Source: Isoetes taiwanensis
Lineage: Eukaryota; Streptophyta; Lycopodiopsida; Isoetales; Isoetaceae
NCBI GenBank assembly: GCA_021234155.1
Contig: JAJEKV010000006.1
Span: 1,550,001 to 1,614,000, forward strand
Reading direction: 5' to 3'
Length of the DNA stretch: 64,000 nucleotides
A model generated the notes under the pieces. The model ran no database searches. It worked only from the letters and a program-made list of their open reading frames with translations, and was not told where the DNA came from. Every line of letters begins with the position of its first letter. Positions within the stretch are counted from its first letter, which is position 1. Below, in pieces: positions 11,121 through 22,522 of the stretch. The translations under genes and the position numbers were made by a program.

Positions 11121-11832
11121 GTAATTTGAAGTGCTTTTAGAGTTTTAGTATTCTGGTTGTAGTACTAGTCTGTAATGTAAGACAAAGCACCATCTTCTAG
11201 AGCATAATGATTTTCTCAATCATGTGAATGCTGCTATACTGTTGGAAAACCAGTGCTACCATTCTGGTTCCCACTTAAAGTATTTTAGCTATGGTTATTG
11301 ATTCCAAACTACGATCGTTAATAGAGAAATATTTCAAGAATGTCTGGAATCATAATCTGTCCCCAATTTTGGACCAGCAGATGTTTATTTGCGCAGTAAT
11401 GTTGTATGTTGAAAGTGTTTGAAATATATCTTGTCTCTATGTGATGCTTTTCTTTTTCCTGACTATTTCCTTTTACTGAACAATTGCAAAAATTGGGAGA
11501 TACCTACAGAGCTAGGCTAATTTTAAATAGTCAACGCACTGTAAGCCTCAATAATCTTTATTATCAACATTTTCAAATGTGGCTCCTGAAGCTTCATGCG
11601 AAGTTTTGAACTCCCTTCAGCTATTTTGGGTCTTGAATTTTGCATATTTAGATGGCGTTGTAGTTTGGGAGCTAAAGCTTTTAGCTCCATTAGCCCTCAG
11701 GCTGATTAATAGTCATTGGGCTACAACTGCAAAATTTAATGATTAGAACCAAAAGATAGTTGCTTTTTGGGAAGGGGTTTTCAATCTTGTATTAGTTATC
11801 TTTTTCTCATTTTCTTTCTCTTTTGCATATAG
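11121..11832. other. Intron-like or intergenic sequence
   Basis: AT-rich with many stops in all frames; nothing recognisable. It lies between two exon-like blocks on the plus strand and may be an intron. Confidence 0.3.
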
Positions 11833-11929
11833 CAAAACCAGAAGGCAAGGCTGTTGGCCTTTATTGCTGAGAAGGGTCCTGCCAAAACATGCCGACATGT
11901 GCTTTATTCAGTTGCCATGAAATTTCTAG
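11833..11929 (+). pseudogene. 97-bp exon-like block
   Basis: The block follows TTTTGCATATAG, a good acceptor, and ends before GTAATG. It is open as QNQKARLLAFIAEKGPAKTC then RHVLYSVAMKFLG. Its size, borders and lysine/leucine-rich helical character suit an internal exon of the gene whose earlier blocks lie at 10690-11120. No family recognised. Confidence 0.35.
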
Positions 11930-12354
11930 GTAATGCCCTCCCTAGTGCATCATGTTTTCTTATATCTCACGTTACGAATCAGAATGTTAAAACTAGAATG
12001 CAGTTAGAAGTAGTAGTGAAGTAGCTTCTAGAGATTTGACTTCTGTTCTGAAGACTCGAAGACTTTGCACTTAAGCATGAATTGCTTCAAGCGGCAAAAC
12101 TCAAGGTCTAATTTTTGTAGTAGACGTGTTTGCTATTTTAGCACTATGAGCAAACTCATTTCACCATTTTGTCGTTGAACTAAATCATATTCTGTGTTGC
12201 TTGTGAACCACATTGCAGGTTATCAATATTTGTAGGTCCAATAGAACCCATAAAAGAAGTAGCTCTAAGTGTTTGACACTAAAAGGAATAAGATATTGTT
12301 GCTATATGTGACCATTTGAGTATCTGCTGAGCTATATTGTTGTTTTGCTGTCAG

Positions 12355-12490
12355 ACCTTTAATGCCTTGAGTTTATCTAGAACAATAAGTTCTAGTTAGG
12401 TCTGCATGAGAGTCTCCTTTACTACCTTTAATGCCTTGAGTGTATACAGAACAATAAGTTCTATTTAGGTCTGTGTGCGAGTCTCCTTAT
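12355..12490. repeat. Two tandem copies of a 69-bp unit
   Basis: ACCTTTAATGCCTTGAGT starts copies at 12355 and 12424; both continue with AGAACAATAAGTTCTA, TTAGGTCTG and GAGTCTCCTT. The copies differ at a handful of bases. Non-coding. The stretch 11930-12354 holds nothing else I can name. Confidence 0.85.
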
Positions 12491-12565
12491 GGATGCATGG
12501 GATGCTGCCAATTTACATGCAAGAAAAGGGCTAGTGGTCTGAGTCCACTTCCTCATCCCGAATGT

Positions 12566-12900
12566 TTATTCCAATGCAAAAATGGGTAACCAGGTGCAGA
12601 TCCTATTCCTCTGCCAGCACATAATCCACAACACTGAATATGCCCCCCTGGTTCTCCTGTCTACAAGTGCAGCGGCTGGAAGACGGCCATTGTGCCAACC
12701 CATTACAAATGACCAGGTCAAAGATACTACCCAACAACAACAACTGCCTGCCATTGCGTGAAATATGGTTGTCATCTGATATCCTTGGCCAAGCCACCTA
12801 TACGGGGTTCAACTGCAAGACATCCTCTGCCAAGGATTCAAATTTTGGGACTTGGTCGGCTCCTATACGTGATCATCAATAGACATCAAATTATCATGCC
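12566..12900 (-). mobile_element. LINE endonuclease-domain fragment
   Basis: The minus strand at 12797-12603 reads RISDDNHISRNGRQLLLL, LVICNGLAQWP, SSRCTCRQ and VVDYVLAEE. This is the pattern of the apurinic-type endonuclease of plant non-LTR retrotransposons: N-G..LL.LC....L.I.NG.., then the conserved T.. and .SVVDYVL elements. It lies on the 3' side of the next LINE in sense orientation, so it belongs to a separate insertion. Frameshifts surround it. Confidence 0.65.
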
Positions 12901-13249
12901 ATTGAATAGTACGAGGCATGATTGCCTCATGAGATGACATAGCAAACTTTATTCTGTTGTTATTGACATGTGCTTATGTTGTTTTAAACTTCTGCAACTA
13001 GATCGATCCCAAGGAAGGTGGTATAATGATACTTCCATAGCATCCACCTGAGCTCACAATCAAGATGTCGGGAATGCCACAAAAATCAAACCCCAACTAG
13101 TCCTACCAATCCTTAGAAGGGAGTTTCTCAATAACATATGGACGTTGGCTTGTAGAATAAACGCTAGAAGAAGCCAATGTGGCTACACAAAAGCAAGAAA
13201 GAATACCTTTAGTTGTTACTTCCTATAGTGAGTGTAGGCTTGCTGAAGA
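12901..13249. other. Spacer, nothing recognised
   Basis: No open frame with known motifs, no repeat and no RNA gene seen. Confidence 0.4.
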
Positions 13250-14945
13250 AGAATAGAATAGAATAGAATATGATTTTATCGTCCACGGAGACCAACTGGC
13301 CTATGGGACCCAAGTACAAAGAGAGAGCAGCAGGCGTATTACTACCAGGATTAAAAAAACCCCCGCCCCGAAGGGTTTTCGGGGGAAAAAACCTTAGTAG
13401 CAATAAGGATGCTGGCATACTGCACAGTTATATACATAATCACAAGTACAACTGAGGTTAATGTCGGACAGGGGGGCATAACTGAGTCCGCGTATCCATT
13501 ACCTCCCGGAGGTACGATCCCAACAAGCCTACAGAGGCCGTGCTCAGTATCTCATGCAAGGCCTGATGGGGCACAACTAACCGAGCATACCGAGCCCGGA
13601 TATGCTCGACGCCCGCATGTGCCCGGAGGGCGTGACTTTCATCCTCAATGGGCTCGCTGACAAAGACCGACAGACTCGCCCTCACGCGGCTCCTCGAATC
13701 CATCTCCATGTCTCAATGCGGAGGTGGTGTGCACTCGTGCGAATGGAAGCAATCACCCCGCGCTTTTTCATGGGTAGATGGGTGCGCAGTAGTGGTGTGG
13801 GCCCCTCGTGAGCATGGGATTAACCCGTTTGTCGATAATTTGCCACCTTGACATGTGACAGGCCTCAGATCCCAAAGCTTGGCCATGAAGCAAGCATCCA
13901 AGTGCCGCTTCAAGGCGCCGTTCCTTCGGTGTATGCATCGGTCACACATCGTGTGCCTCGCACATTCCATAGCGAGAACCACCGGGCTTGCTTGTCTTTT
14001 CAAAGAAGCTTTGAGTCGCCGGGCCCATCGCCATCGCCAAAGCAAGGTTGGGCAGCCGGGCTTCATCCATAGCCACCACCTTCTCGGAAGTAAATAATGT
14101 GACGTTCAGCAGCGACCCTCAGAATGGAAGGAAGCCTGTCTCCGGAGCAAGATCCGATATGGGACCGTGGATTTCACTCCCGGTGCGGGGCCAAGAAGGC
14201 CTTCTCAGACTGCTCTAGATCGTTCCAAGTGGTGAGGGATATATCACCGCCCCCCACACTCGCGCCCCATAGAGGAGGACCGGTTCAACCAAGGCCACGA
14301 ACAAGTGTGCCCGGTGACCCCATGCATACTACGCCTTGGATTGTTGTTTTGCATTGCATCTGAGGGGCTTTCCAAACTGTAAAGTGACCCGTAACCCGAT
14401 GGATGCATCCCGGTGTGTGGTAGTAGAAAACTCAATGCCCAAATACTTATAAGATCGAGCCACCTCCACTACCGCCCCGGTAAGTGAATGAGGGAAGGCG
14501 TGGGTGCCGGATGATGGGACCAAAGAAGACACCCTTGTCTTGGCCAAGTTAACTCTCATGTCGGTGAATTGGCGAAAGTGTCCAAAGCATCCGGTGGCGT
14601 TGCATGTCCTTCGGGGTATATGCGGCAGTCAACATCATCAAAGATATATGAGTTGTCGGATTATGTGGTGCATCAATCGGCGCCTCCCCTCCCCCCTCGC
14701 AGGTACTTTGCACATATTTTCACTTATGATTGTCAAACTCTAGCCATTCTTCTAGCTGGTCAATGTACAAGCCGAAGAGCGTCGGGGATAGAGGGCAGCC
14801 CTGGCGCACCCCAATGCTACTAACAACGGGCTCCCCCAACAGTGTGAGACGACCGGAGCAAGCCTCGTATAGTCTGTATATAGCATTCTGCAAGTCGACG
14901 GGGGTCCCTAGCTGTCTCAATCTGTCCAGATCTTTAAAAAAAAGT
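13250..14945 (-). mobile_element. 5'-truncated LINE: RT core to 3' tail
   Basis: On the minus strand, 14920-14720 reads LLGEPVVSSIGVRQGCPLSP, TLFGLYIDQLEEWLEF, the RT signature of plant LINEs. At 14680-14620 the catalytic box is degenerate (YIFDDV). At 14470-14420 is SYKYLGIEFSTT. From about 14060 to 13440 the C-terminal region is homologous to 38600-39160. The 3' end carries GAATA repeats (13252-13270 on the plus strand), the usual short tandem tail of such elements. Many frame changes; several fall at CG/CTG positions where the better-preserved copy at 38441-39162 reads cleanly. Confidence 0.8.
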
Positions 14946-15569
14946 TTGTTACATTTCTTAAGCTAATGGCTTACCCAATAGATATTTCTTGGTGTATAAT
15001 AGTGTCTTTTTAGACAATGATGCAAGCCTTGCACAAGAAACTCCGCACCATAATGTGGTGATGGGCATGTTGGTAGTACCAGAGCTCTAAACATTGAAGG
15101 CTTCAATGGTGAACCATGAATTAAAATAAACAAGTTTTTGTAACAATAATATAGATTGAATACGTCATAGTCCTTGAGTAAATATGTCTCAAGTTCGAGG
15201 CCACCCGAAGTCACATTCAGTATAAGGTAGTTAGATAGATCGATCGTATTTTTAGTATAGAGGCGGGACCTAACAAGACAATGTTGGTTTGATGTGTGCA
15301 TCATATGTCTAATTGGATGTTGTCAATGTGACATGACGTCAAAATTGCTCCTTACTTTTCTTCTTCTTGATCTAAATAGAGAATGTTTATGTGCCTAATC
15401 TACTTCTTACATAATATCATCGAAGTTGGCTTTTGAATGTTGAACAAAATGGTACTTCATCCATACTTTAGAAACACTCCAATACATGATCTAGTTGGTT
15501 CTCACATGTACATGTACGATGTTTTAGCTTGGCATTCCAATGAATATGCATGTGTGGTTATAATTGGGA
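14946..15569. other. Spacer, nothing firmly recognised
   Basis: A 113-codon open frame on the minus strand (14963-15304) has no recognisable motif. The rest is AT-rich. Confidence 0.35.
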
Positions 15570-15715
15570 AGATAACACAAGACAAGATAAGATGAGGTTT
15601 TTTATGTCCACGAGGACCCAATCTGGTCATGGGATGGGTACATAGCAAACGGCCTAAGCCCAATTGAAACCTAGTGACTAAGCCTCGAAACAACACGCAA
15701 TAACAAATAAAAAAA
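15570..15715 (-). mobile_element. Possible LINE 3' end
   Basis: The words AAGACAAGATAAGATGAGG, TGTCCACGAGGACC and GGTCATGGGAT follow the same order and spacing as the 3' end of the LINEs at 13256 and 38441 (GAATAGAATATG, CGTCCACGGAGACC, GGCCTATGGGAC). This suggests a related LINE family inserted on the minus strand. No protein motif was found upstream of it, so the call is tentative. Confidence 0.35.
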
Positions 15716-16689
15716 ACAAATGGGGCAATTAGAGATAACCCAACCAGGGGTTTTGGCCCACCTTTACTGCTATCGTGCTTCTCATATCTTGCAAAGTTTA
15801 TCACACCGTCAACAGTATTGGGGAGAGATCTTCCTGCAAAGAAATGTATTCTTACGGTGGCTGCCACGCTAGAGGACGTAAAGTCTATCCTGTGATTTAC
15901 GAAATTGCACGTATGTGGCGTGGTCGATCGGGTCCCAAAGCACCCACTCTTCGTGTTCGTGATGTGACAATCTCCGACCTTTGGATGTGCATGGTCTCTA
16001 TTATGAACTGTTTGGCTGCATGACTTCCAAGCAAAAAGCCATTTCTGGTACCCGTACTATTTGTAAATTGAGGCTCCTGTCTTGCTCTAAGTCATCTAAT
16101 GCTGGTCCCTAGACTCTATACCTCCGCCTGCCTTTGAAAGCTCGGGTCAGATTGATGTGACACGTGTTCGTCGATTTGGACCATAACATCTGTGTATAGG
16201 TTTGTCGGGTTGTATTATTGCATCTGTACATTGTGCCTTATCAGGGGAAAGCTCCTCTAGGGGACAATTTGCCAAACCTTTCGAAAAAAACAGAATTAGC
16301 ACTTGAAGCAATTGCTTACCTTCCAATACGAGATTTGGGATTAATGTCGCCTATTCCATTGCTTTGAAAAACAGATCATGATCTTATGGAGAAAGTTATG
16401 GGATCAATCCTTCCCGAAGCTCAAGGAACTGGTTTAGGAAATCTGTCATGCTAGCACCAAAATTTCAGGACCGGGTTCGCATTGTCATGATTAAGGAGAC
16501 CTTCTCTGCTTTGGCTGTCAATTTAGTCAATTTAGTTAGGCTGGTCAAAACACCCCTTGTTGCAGCGTGATCAAGAAGGAGGAAGTGTTGGTGTGGAAAC
16601 CCTAATCGCTGCCTCAGGCCGGTAAAGAAACTGTGGTGTCGTACTAATGCTCGCCGGATAAGATGTTGCTAGTGTGGATAAGATGGTGC
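15716..16689. other. Unassigned region
   Basis: Short open frames on both strands (for example 15775-16023 plus) show no motif I recognise. A decayed gene or transposon is possible, but nothing can be claimed. Confidence 0.3.
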
Positions 16690-16692
16690 TAA

Positions 16693-16844
16693 GGCTACGT
16701 TCCCATGAGCGTAATCGGACTTTGAAATTCAAAGGTGTCAACCGCACCTTTCAGAAATCCTTGACCATTTCTGAAAACTCGAAGTTAACTTTTTAATAAC
16801 TTTAGGGATAATTTGAAGTCAGGAGGCCGCATGGGAACGTTGCC
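16693..16844. mobile_element. Tourist-like MITE (PIF/Harbinger type), 152 bp
   Basis: The left end begins GGCTACGTTCCCATG and the right end reverse-complements to GGCAACGTTCCCATG, one mismatch in 15. TAA precedes the element (16690-16692) and follows it (16845-16847). A 3-bp TAA duplication and termini starting GG are characteristic of PIF/Harbinger-derived Tourist MITEs. The interior has no coding capacity. Confidence 0.8.
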
Positions 16845-16847
16845 TAA

Positions 16848-18471
16848 TGCAGATCAGATTGGTGAGGCACTAGATGCTGCAATTGGATTTCAGGTGAGGC
16901 GCAACACACAGTCGGGGCGGGGGGGGGGTTGTTGACTGCCTGAGCAAGGAACCCCGAAAATTACCAGAGATATCTAAAGTAATTGGGGGGTGATGAAGGT
17001 TACGTAACAATGACATGCAATGATGTCATATAATTATGTGTCAAAATGAGGTGGTTCATTTGTGTGGAATGACACCTGCAAATAATGGTTTAGTATTTAT
17101 GTGCCTGCTTGACCATATCAAGCTGGTGGTTGTGTGGGGACCTTTAGTTCTCCAAATTTGACTTCAGAAGGATATATCGTACTTGAAAGGTACACATTAT
17201 TTGACCATTTAGGCTTTTTTTAGGGTTTCTTATTCAACAACACACCAGAAACATATTACTACGAGGAACTGCCCGACGTTGTCTGATCAAGACTAGTCTT
17301 GGTCTTCTCCGTGCATTTATAACACAGTTAAATACAGTAGACTATGGTTTGATTTGGACATACAGTTGAATCAGCTTAGGTAAAGACTGAGGTAAATTTC
17401 CCTATAACACTGTAGATAACATCTTTCAAAAAAAAAGGACTTAAAAGATAATGTAAAGATTTAACAGCATGCAAATCTGTATGTAGGTCCTCCCTTAGGC
17501 GAACCTGGGTACCAAACAAAGAAAAGATTTTGGCGTACCAGGAAAGTTCAACCATGAGTGCGCCACCAGCATGATACCTGTCCCACCCAACTGCCATATG
17601 TGGGCTTGACCTCTTGGAAAAGTCGGAAAGATCTTCACAGGTAAATTCCTCAAATTGCTTTATTTTGAGCCTGGAGACAATATTATAGCTTTTCGATTAG
17701 GAACCATCATGTGTTTGGATTTTAGTCCATAAGAATCTTTTGAAGGAAACAGACATTAATTGATTTCTCTAGGAATCTTCAAAAGACGTGCATTGCAAAT
17801 AATGATGTCTTCCATTGAGTAGCCAGCAAGGTTTCTTCGTAAGCCCGTGCCTGAACTTAGATTCCTCTCTAGCCAGACAACGATATGAGGCTTCTATTAA
17901 AGCCAGGTTTACAATCATAGTTATATCTCACTGAATATTAAACTGAAAACTGCTGAAATATCAAAGTTATTCCTATTTACTGATACAGAATAACAACGAA
18001 AGCACATTGAGGAATATTGAGCATTAGAAGTCATACGGGTTGATTAGAAAATTAAGTGAAGCACATTGAGGAATTAAAAATCCTACAGATACTAGACAGA
18101 AGAGTAAAAATATGTTTAAGCAATAAGAGCATATAATAGGTCTCCTTGATCCTTTAATTTATCTAATTTGAACATCACCAGTAAACCAGAATTTACTTGT
18201 GATACTTGTAATTTTGCTGATATACTGGAGAAAATATCAAAGGCAAATGTACAAAAAAAAAGTGGATCGGATAACCCATTAATTAACTTTCCTTTCTTGA
18301 TGGGTTCTGCATACAGTTCTTGAAAGGCATCAGGAAAGGGTCATTGGATATACATCTTCCAGCTGATGCCTTTGAAAAGCTCAACCCAAAATTTAGAACT
18401 TTAAGATTTCCGTCTGCACTTGCAGAGTTAACAGAATGTAAAGTTACACTATCAATACAAAACAGCCAGGT
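16848..18471. other. Spacer and 3' flank of the GRAS gene
   Basis: Contains a G-rich tract (16914-16928) and AT-rich sequence. No other gene is visible. The part next to 18472 would be the 3' UTR of the minus-strand GRAS gene, but I see no clear polyadenylation signal that fixes its end. Confidence 0.4.
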
Positions 18472-20244
18472 TTAGTGCCAGGCTGAGGCAACAACAAGAG
18501 GCTTGTCCTTCCATCCAAGATAGAGAACATCTCCATCGTCCTCCAGGGTATAGTCACTAGAATAAGACTGAAGAAGACACTTAATGGTTTGGTTTACAAT
18601 TGAACTGAGAGGATATGTTGCAAAGCCAGCCATAGACATTCTAGCTTTCCACTTTCCAAAAAGCTCATGGCGTTCTACACGATCTGTACCTTCACATGCA
18701 ATGACATTAACCATATCCCTGGCTAGGCAATGCTGTTCCACGTTAACTCTGTCTCTGCTTTCCCTAGGTAGAGTTATGTCAATAGAATCAAAAATTGCAG
18801 AATAATAGCTGAAGGTTTCTTTAAATCGGGATAGAAAGTTTGCAGTATTGGTGTTAGCTTCTTGCTCCACAAGAGTTACGACTTTTGGATGAAGGCTTTT
18901 CACCATTCTGAGAATTCTTTCACGGGGGTTTTCAACACAGACACTCTCATCTGGCATATGGTGCAGCTGCATAGCAAAATTCACTGCCAAAGCCTCCCCA
19001 GGTTGCACCTTCAGCATATGAGGCTGCACTTCTGCACCATTCATTTGTAGAGGATAGAATTCTAAGATAACACCAACAGATTCTGCCAGCTTTGTCAGCC
19101 TCTGGCCAACCGTTTCAAGGCCCCCTGGGGCAGCAGCATCAATTTGAGGATCTCCTACTCCAGTTATTTTAATATGCGGAGCGCCTCCTTGTCTTGCAGC
19201 CAAAGCCTGTATAAGACTAATCCACTGTGTGCCTAGAGCAATTTCAAAGTCAATGATGTGCACCCTCTCTTCATCCTTGAAGGCCTCAGCAATGGCACCA
19301 TTAGCTGCCATATGGCCAAATTTGAAATATGGACATACCTCATAAAGGATTTGCATGGCAGATAGAACTTCATTCTTAGGGGGTTTCTTGCAGTTCAATA
19401 TTCTACAGAGACTTGGCCCAGTTGATTGAATCTTTGCAGAAAGTCCCTCAACCATATAAGCAGCAAGCCTCTGCATGGGATCGCCATAGATGGAAACTAC
19501 TTGATTGAGTTTAGCTATCACAATATCAGCATAGCTCTTGTCATCGTCGTCAATTGCCGCTGCACATAGGAATAAAAGCTCTTTAGGATCAGAAATGAGC
19601 TCCAATGCCTCCTTGCTCGGGCGAGTTTTGGCCATGGACACAAGATCATGCAAACATGTATCTTGTCCTGTCGCGTCTAATGAACAATTGTTACAAGAGT
19701 CTTCTTGGAGGTAAGAAGAATCACTTGGAGATGATGTGCTCTGCACACATTCTTCTAACTCAGCTACTCTTGCCAATCCATAATGGTTGAAAGTCCCCAA
19801 ATCTGGATCATCATTTTCGGGACCAAGCAGCGCGTGTTCTAGCTGCTGCAGAGTGTATTCCATTTCCCTAGTCTTCCTAGATTCCTCATGTTCTCTGTTC
19901 ATTTCAAATCCTTCATTGGATTGAGAATACTGTGAACAATACACCTGGTGGTTGCACTGTCCAGGAAATCCATATGGTTGAGAATGTGTCATAGGACCAT
20001 AGGAACCATTTTCATTGAGCAGATGCGTCATAGACGACCAGCTCCAAGAGGAACTTGGAGTTGCTGGATCAGAGAAGCTTGAGGATTCGGGTGGGGAGAG
20101 AGGAGAAATGGGGGATCTCTGAAATACTTGCTTCATGGAAAAACTATAAGGTGGGGGAAAAGTATCTGTTTGGCAAAGGTAAGGCATCACATCGGACACG
20201 GAATCCATACTGTTGGCATCAGTTAGGCTATAGCGCAAGCTCAT
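18472..20244 (-). CDS. GRAS-domain transcription regulator, PAT1 subfamily
   Basis: An uninterrupted 590-residue protein in one exon, starting at a true ATG (20244-20242). Residues 1-200 are variable and rich in Ser, Pro and Gln. They include REMEYTLQQLEHALLGP (126-142), a motif shared by PAT1-class proteins. The GRAS domain follows: first leucine-rich region (about 223-283, with GDPMQRLAAYMVEGL), VHIID (328-332), second leucine-rich region (about 372-404), PFYRE-type region (about 455-495, KVVTLVEQEANTNTANF), and RVER (522-525) leading to the SAW end with W578 and VVASAW near the C-terminus. Members act in the nucleus as transcriptional co-regulators; PAT1 itself acts in phytochrome A signalling. 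A role in light or stress signalling is inferred from family only. All key motifs are intact, and length fits the family. This is the only intact host gene in the window. Confidence 0.95.
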   Translation of the reverse strand: MSLRYSLTDANSMDSVSDVMPYLCQTDTFPPPYSFSMKQVFQRSPISPLSPPESSSFSDPATPSSSWSWSSMTHLLNENGSYGPMTHSQPYGFPGQCNHQVYCSQYSQSNEGFEMNREHEESRKTREMEYTLQQLEHALLGPENDDPDLGTFNHYGLARVAELEECVQSTSSPSDSSYLQEDSCNNCSLDATGQDTCLHDLVSMAKTRPSKEALELISDPKELLFLCAAAIDDDDKSYADIVIAKLNQVVSIYGDPMQRLAAYMVEGLSAKIQSTGPSLCRILNCKKPPKNEVLSAMQILYEVCPYFKFGHMAANGAIAEAFKDEERVHIIDFEIALGTQWISLIQALAARQGGAPHIKITGVGDPQIDAAAPGGLETVGQRLTKLAESVGVILEFYPLQMNGAEVQPHMLKVQPGEALAVNFAMQLHHMPDESVCVENPRERILRMVKSLHPKVVTLVEQEANTNTANFLSRFKETFSYYSAIFDSIDITLPRESRDRVNVEQHCLARDMVNVIACEGTDRVERHELFGKWKARMSMAGFATYPLSSIVNQTIKCLLQSYSSDYTLEDDGDVLYLGWKDKPLVVASAWH

Positions 20245-20796
20245 CGTCTGTCAGACAGAGATTCGTCCTCTTTCAAGCAAGAATGCAAAGGAAAGGATTG
20301 TCTTAGCTTCCAAGGAAACGAAACCCAGCTTTGTATTTAGAGAAAGATGAGAGCACGCATGGACATACATGGGATAAAGCAATGAATTTTTTTAAGTTTT
20401 GGAGGTTTCGACGAATTAGAAGTTGGGTGTAACAGTGCGAGAATGAAATACGAAGAAGGCTGAAAACGTTCTGTTGATGGAAGAGAGTGATAGGTGGATG
20501 AAATTTAAATCTAGTGCAAATTGGGGGCTATACAAGCACTAACCTGCTGTCAAGGTACCCCACGAGCAGCTCTTTCGGATTTCAACTTCCGATGAGGCCA
20601 AGTTTGCTTGCCAAATGTCCACAATGGAAGATTTGTGTCCCCCAAAACGGGAACCTTGTGGAAAATCCGACGATTATAATCTCAATATACGGCGCTGAAC
20701 AGGAGGTCTGAAGCACACCATCCGCCATAGCCAGCGGAATGGGAGGTGTTTATGTAAAGACTATAGACGCGGCGGCCCTGCTGAGCTGGCGTGCTG

Positions 20797-20876
20797 ACGT
20801 GGCGGCGGTCGTCAAAGCGTGTATAGTGTTCCAGAAGACGACGGGAAGCGACTTCTGGGATTGTTCTGTCCACGTG
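20797..20876 (-). promoter_or_regulatory. ABRE / G-box-like sites upstream of the GRAS gene
   Basis: ACGTGGC occurs at 20797-20803, and a palindromic CACGTG followed by GC occurs at 20871-20878. They lie about 555 and 630 bp upstream of the GRAS start codon. This core is bound by bZIP and bHLH factors in plants, including abscisic-acid and light responses. The sites are seen; their use is inferred. A TATA-like AATATATAAT on the minus strand at 21020-21011 is a possible core promoter, which would imply a long leader. Confidence 0.4.
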
Positions 20877-21038
20877 GCATCTGACTGTGCATCGACTTTT
20901 TTCTTTTTGTCAACCCTGCCAAACTCTTTGACCTCATTTTCCCTTGGGCCACGCCATCCTTACGTATCCACTGTTATTTCCCCGGCATAAATTCCTATCT
21001 ATAACCCTACATTATATATTGTCTATGTATAGGAACTA

Positions 21039-22522
21039 GTCTTGTCACGTAGAGAGGGCCCCGCGACCGGTGGTCGGTACCGCCGGTTGCGGGGTCTCTC
21101 GAAGGGTCTAAACCATTCCCCTACAAAATAGAAATAGTGGAGTTTTTTTGAGAAACAGATCCAATAATGAAGACAATCTTGCAAAATCTGACATTGTTTG
21201 TGCACCAAAAAGCCAGGGAAAAGCTAGATCCGGCAGTCTTTTACTTGAGATTCATTTGACAACAAAAAGCCACGAGGAAGGCTAGATCTGATCTAATTTT
21301 TGCTTCAGATCCAGCAGAAAAGCATTAGATCACCATATTCTGACTCGCAAAACATACAGCTAACCAAAAATCTTCACTAAGTGAATGGAATGCCCCTCCC
21401 TACTTCCATCGTGCAATGTCAGAAGGACCACGTGGCATGACGAGAATGCACGCCACTGAAAAAAAAGAACCCTATTTCTATCTTGTGGCCGTTTATTTCC
21501 TACTACAGTATTCATTCCATGGCCTCTCCATACCCAATCGTTCATCCCACAACCCTCCATAATATAGTGTCCATTCCATAGTATAAACTTCATCCTCTCA
21601 TCATCATTACGTGTGCGGAATGATACATCATATTCCCTTGCAACTTGCCTTTTGTTTTGCAACTTGCCTTTTGTTTTAGTGTGCCTGTTTAGTAGTAAAT
21701 AATTCCTAATTCAATTATGATATCCTTTACCATGTATCAAAATCAAAATTCAATTATGATATCCTTTACCATGTATCAAAATCAAAATTGATTATTCTTG
21801 ATTCTGTTGCTAGGAGAACTTAGGGGTAAAGAAGGTTTTCCAATTTTGTTTGAGTCAGTGCATGGCAGTAAAATTTTCAAAAGGTTTTCACGTATTTTTT
21901 TATAAGGATGATCTAATTTTTCAGTTGGAAACTTGAAATATCCAAATGATTTAGGGAACATTAGGAGATTTTTGGATAGGCTCAAAAAGTGTCCCCACAC
22001 TCAATGTTATGGCACTATTGGCACGTGAAATATTAGGCCCACAACTTGAAAAAGGGTGCAGTGTAGTACCGTACTTCCCGTACCGTACGTGTACAGTACG
22101 TATGCAACGTACAGTACGGGGTAACGTACGATGGCCAGTTTAACGTACAAACGTACGTCAAAAGTTGTTGTTTAAAGTACGCGTACGGTACGTACGGTAC
22201 CATAAAATACGTACGGTACGTACGGTACCGAAAAAAAAATTTTATTTTTTTTTTATTTTTTTTGAAAAATACTTGTACCGTACCTATAAAGTACGTACCG
22301 TACCTGTACCGTACTTATAAAGTACGTACCGTACGCGTACGTAAACAACAAACCAAAAAAATTTTTTTTTTTCTTATTTGATGCACAAAATGAATAAGTA
22401 CGTACAGTACGTATGGGTACGGTACGTTAAGTATGGAAAACGTAACGTACGCGTACTTAACCTACACTGAAAGGGTGTAGCAATATCTACATATGTGATG
22501 AGCATTTGACTATGCTTTTCTT
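21039..22522. repeat. Repeat block copy 0 of the duplicated family
   Basis: From CTTGTCACGTAGAGAGGG onward this matches 23345-24350 and 43670-44680, ignoring one nested MITE. Just inside the start is a GC-rich hairpin at 21051-21100 (GGGCCCCGCGACCGG pairing with CCGGTTGCGGGGTCTC). No gene is conserved among the copies; the reading frames differ and carry stops. The block begins about 800 bp upstream of the GRAS start codon. Confidence 0.85.
22059..22469. mobile_element. hAT-type MITE made of GTAC motifs, 411 bp
   Basis: Termini are CAGTGTAG and CTACACTG. Both sides carry the 8-bp duplication AAAGGGTG (22051-22058 and 22470-22477). CAGTG-type ends with an 8-bp duplication are the hAT signature. 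The matching empty site with a single AAAGGGTG is present at 24304-24311 and 44632-44639. The interior is built from overlapping CGTAC/GGTAC words, about 38 GTAC tetramers by my count, interrupted by A/T homopolymers near the middle. No coding capacity. Confidence 0.95.

Noticed and set aside
12566-14945. One continuous LINE from endonuclease to tail
   Set aside because: On the minus strand the endonuclease should lie at higher coordinates than RT; it lies lower, so these are separate insertions.
16914-16928. Possible G-quadruplex in a GGGGC(G)10 tract
   Set aside because: Too short for four separated runs of three G; likely a homopolymer tract.
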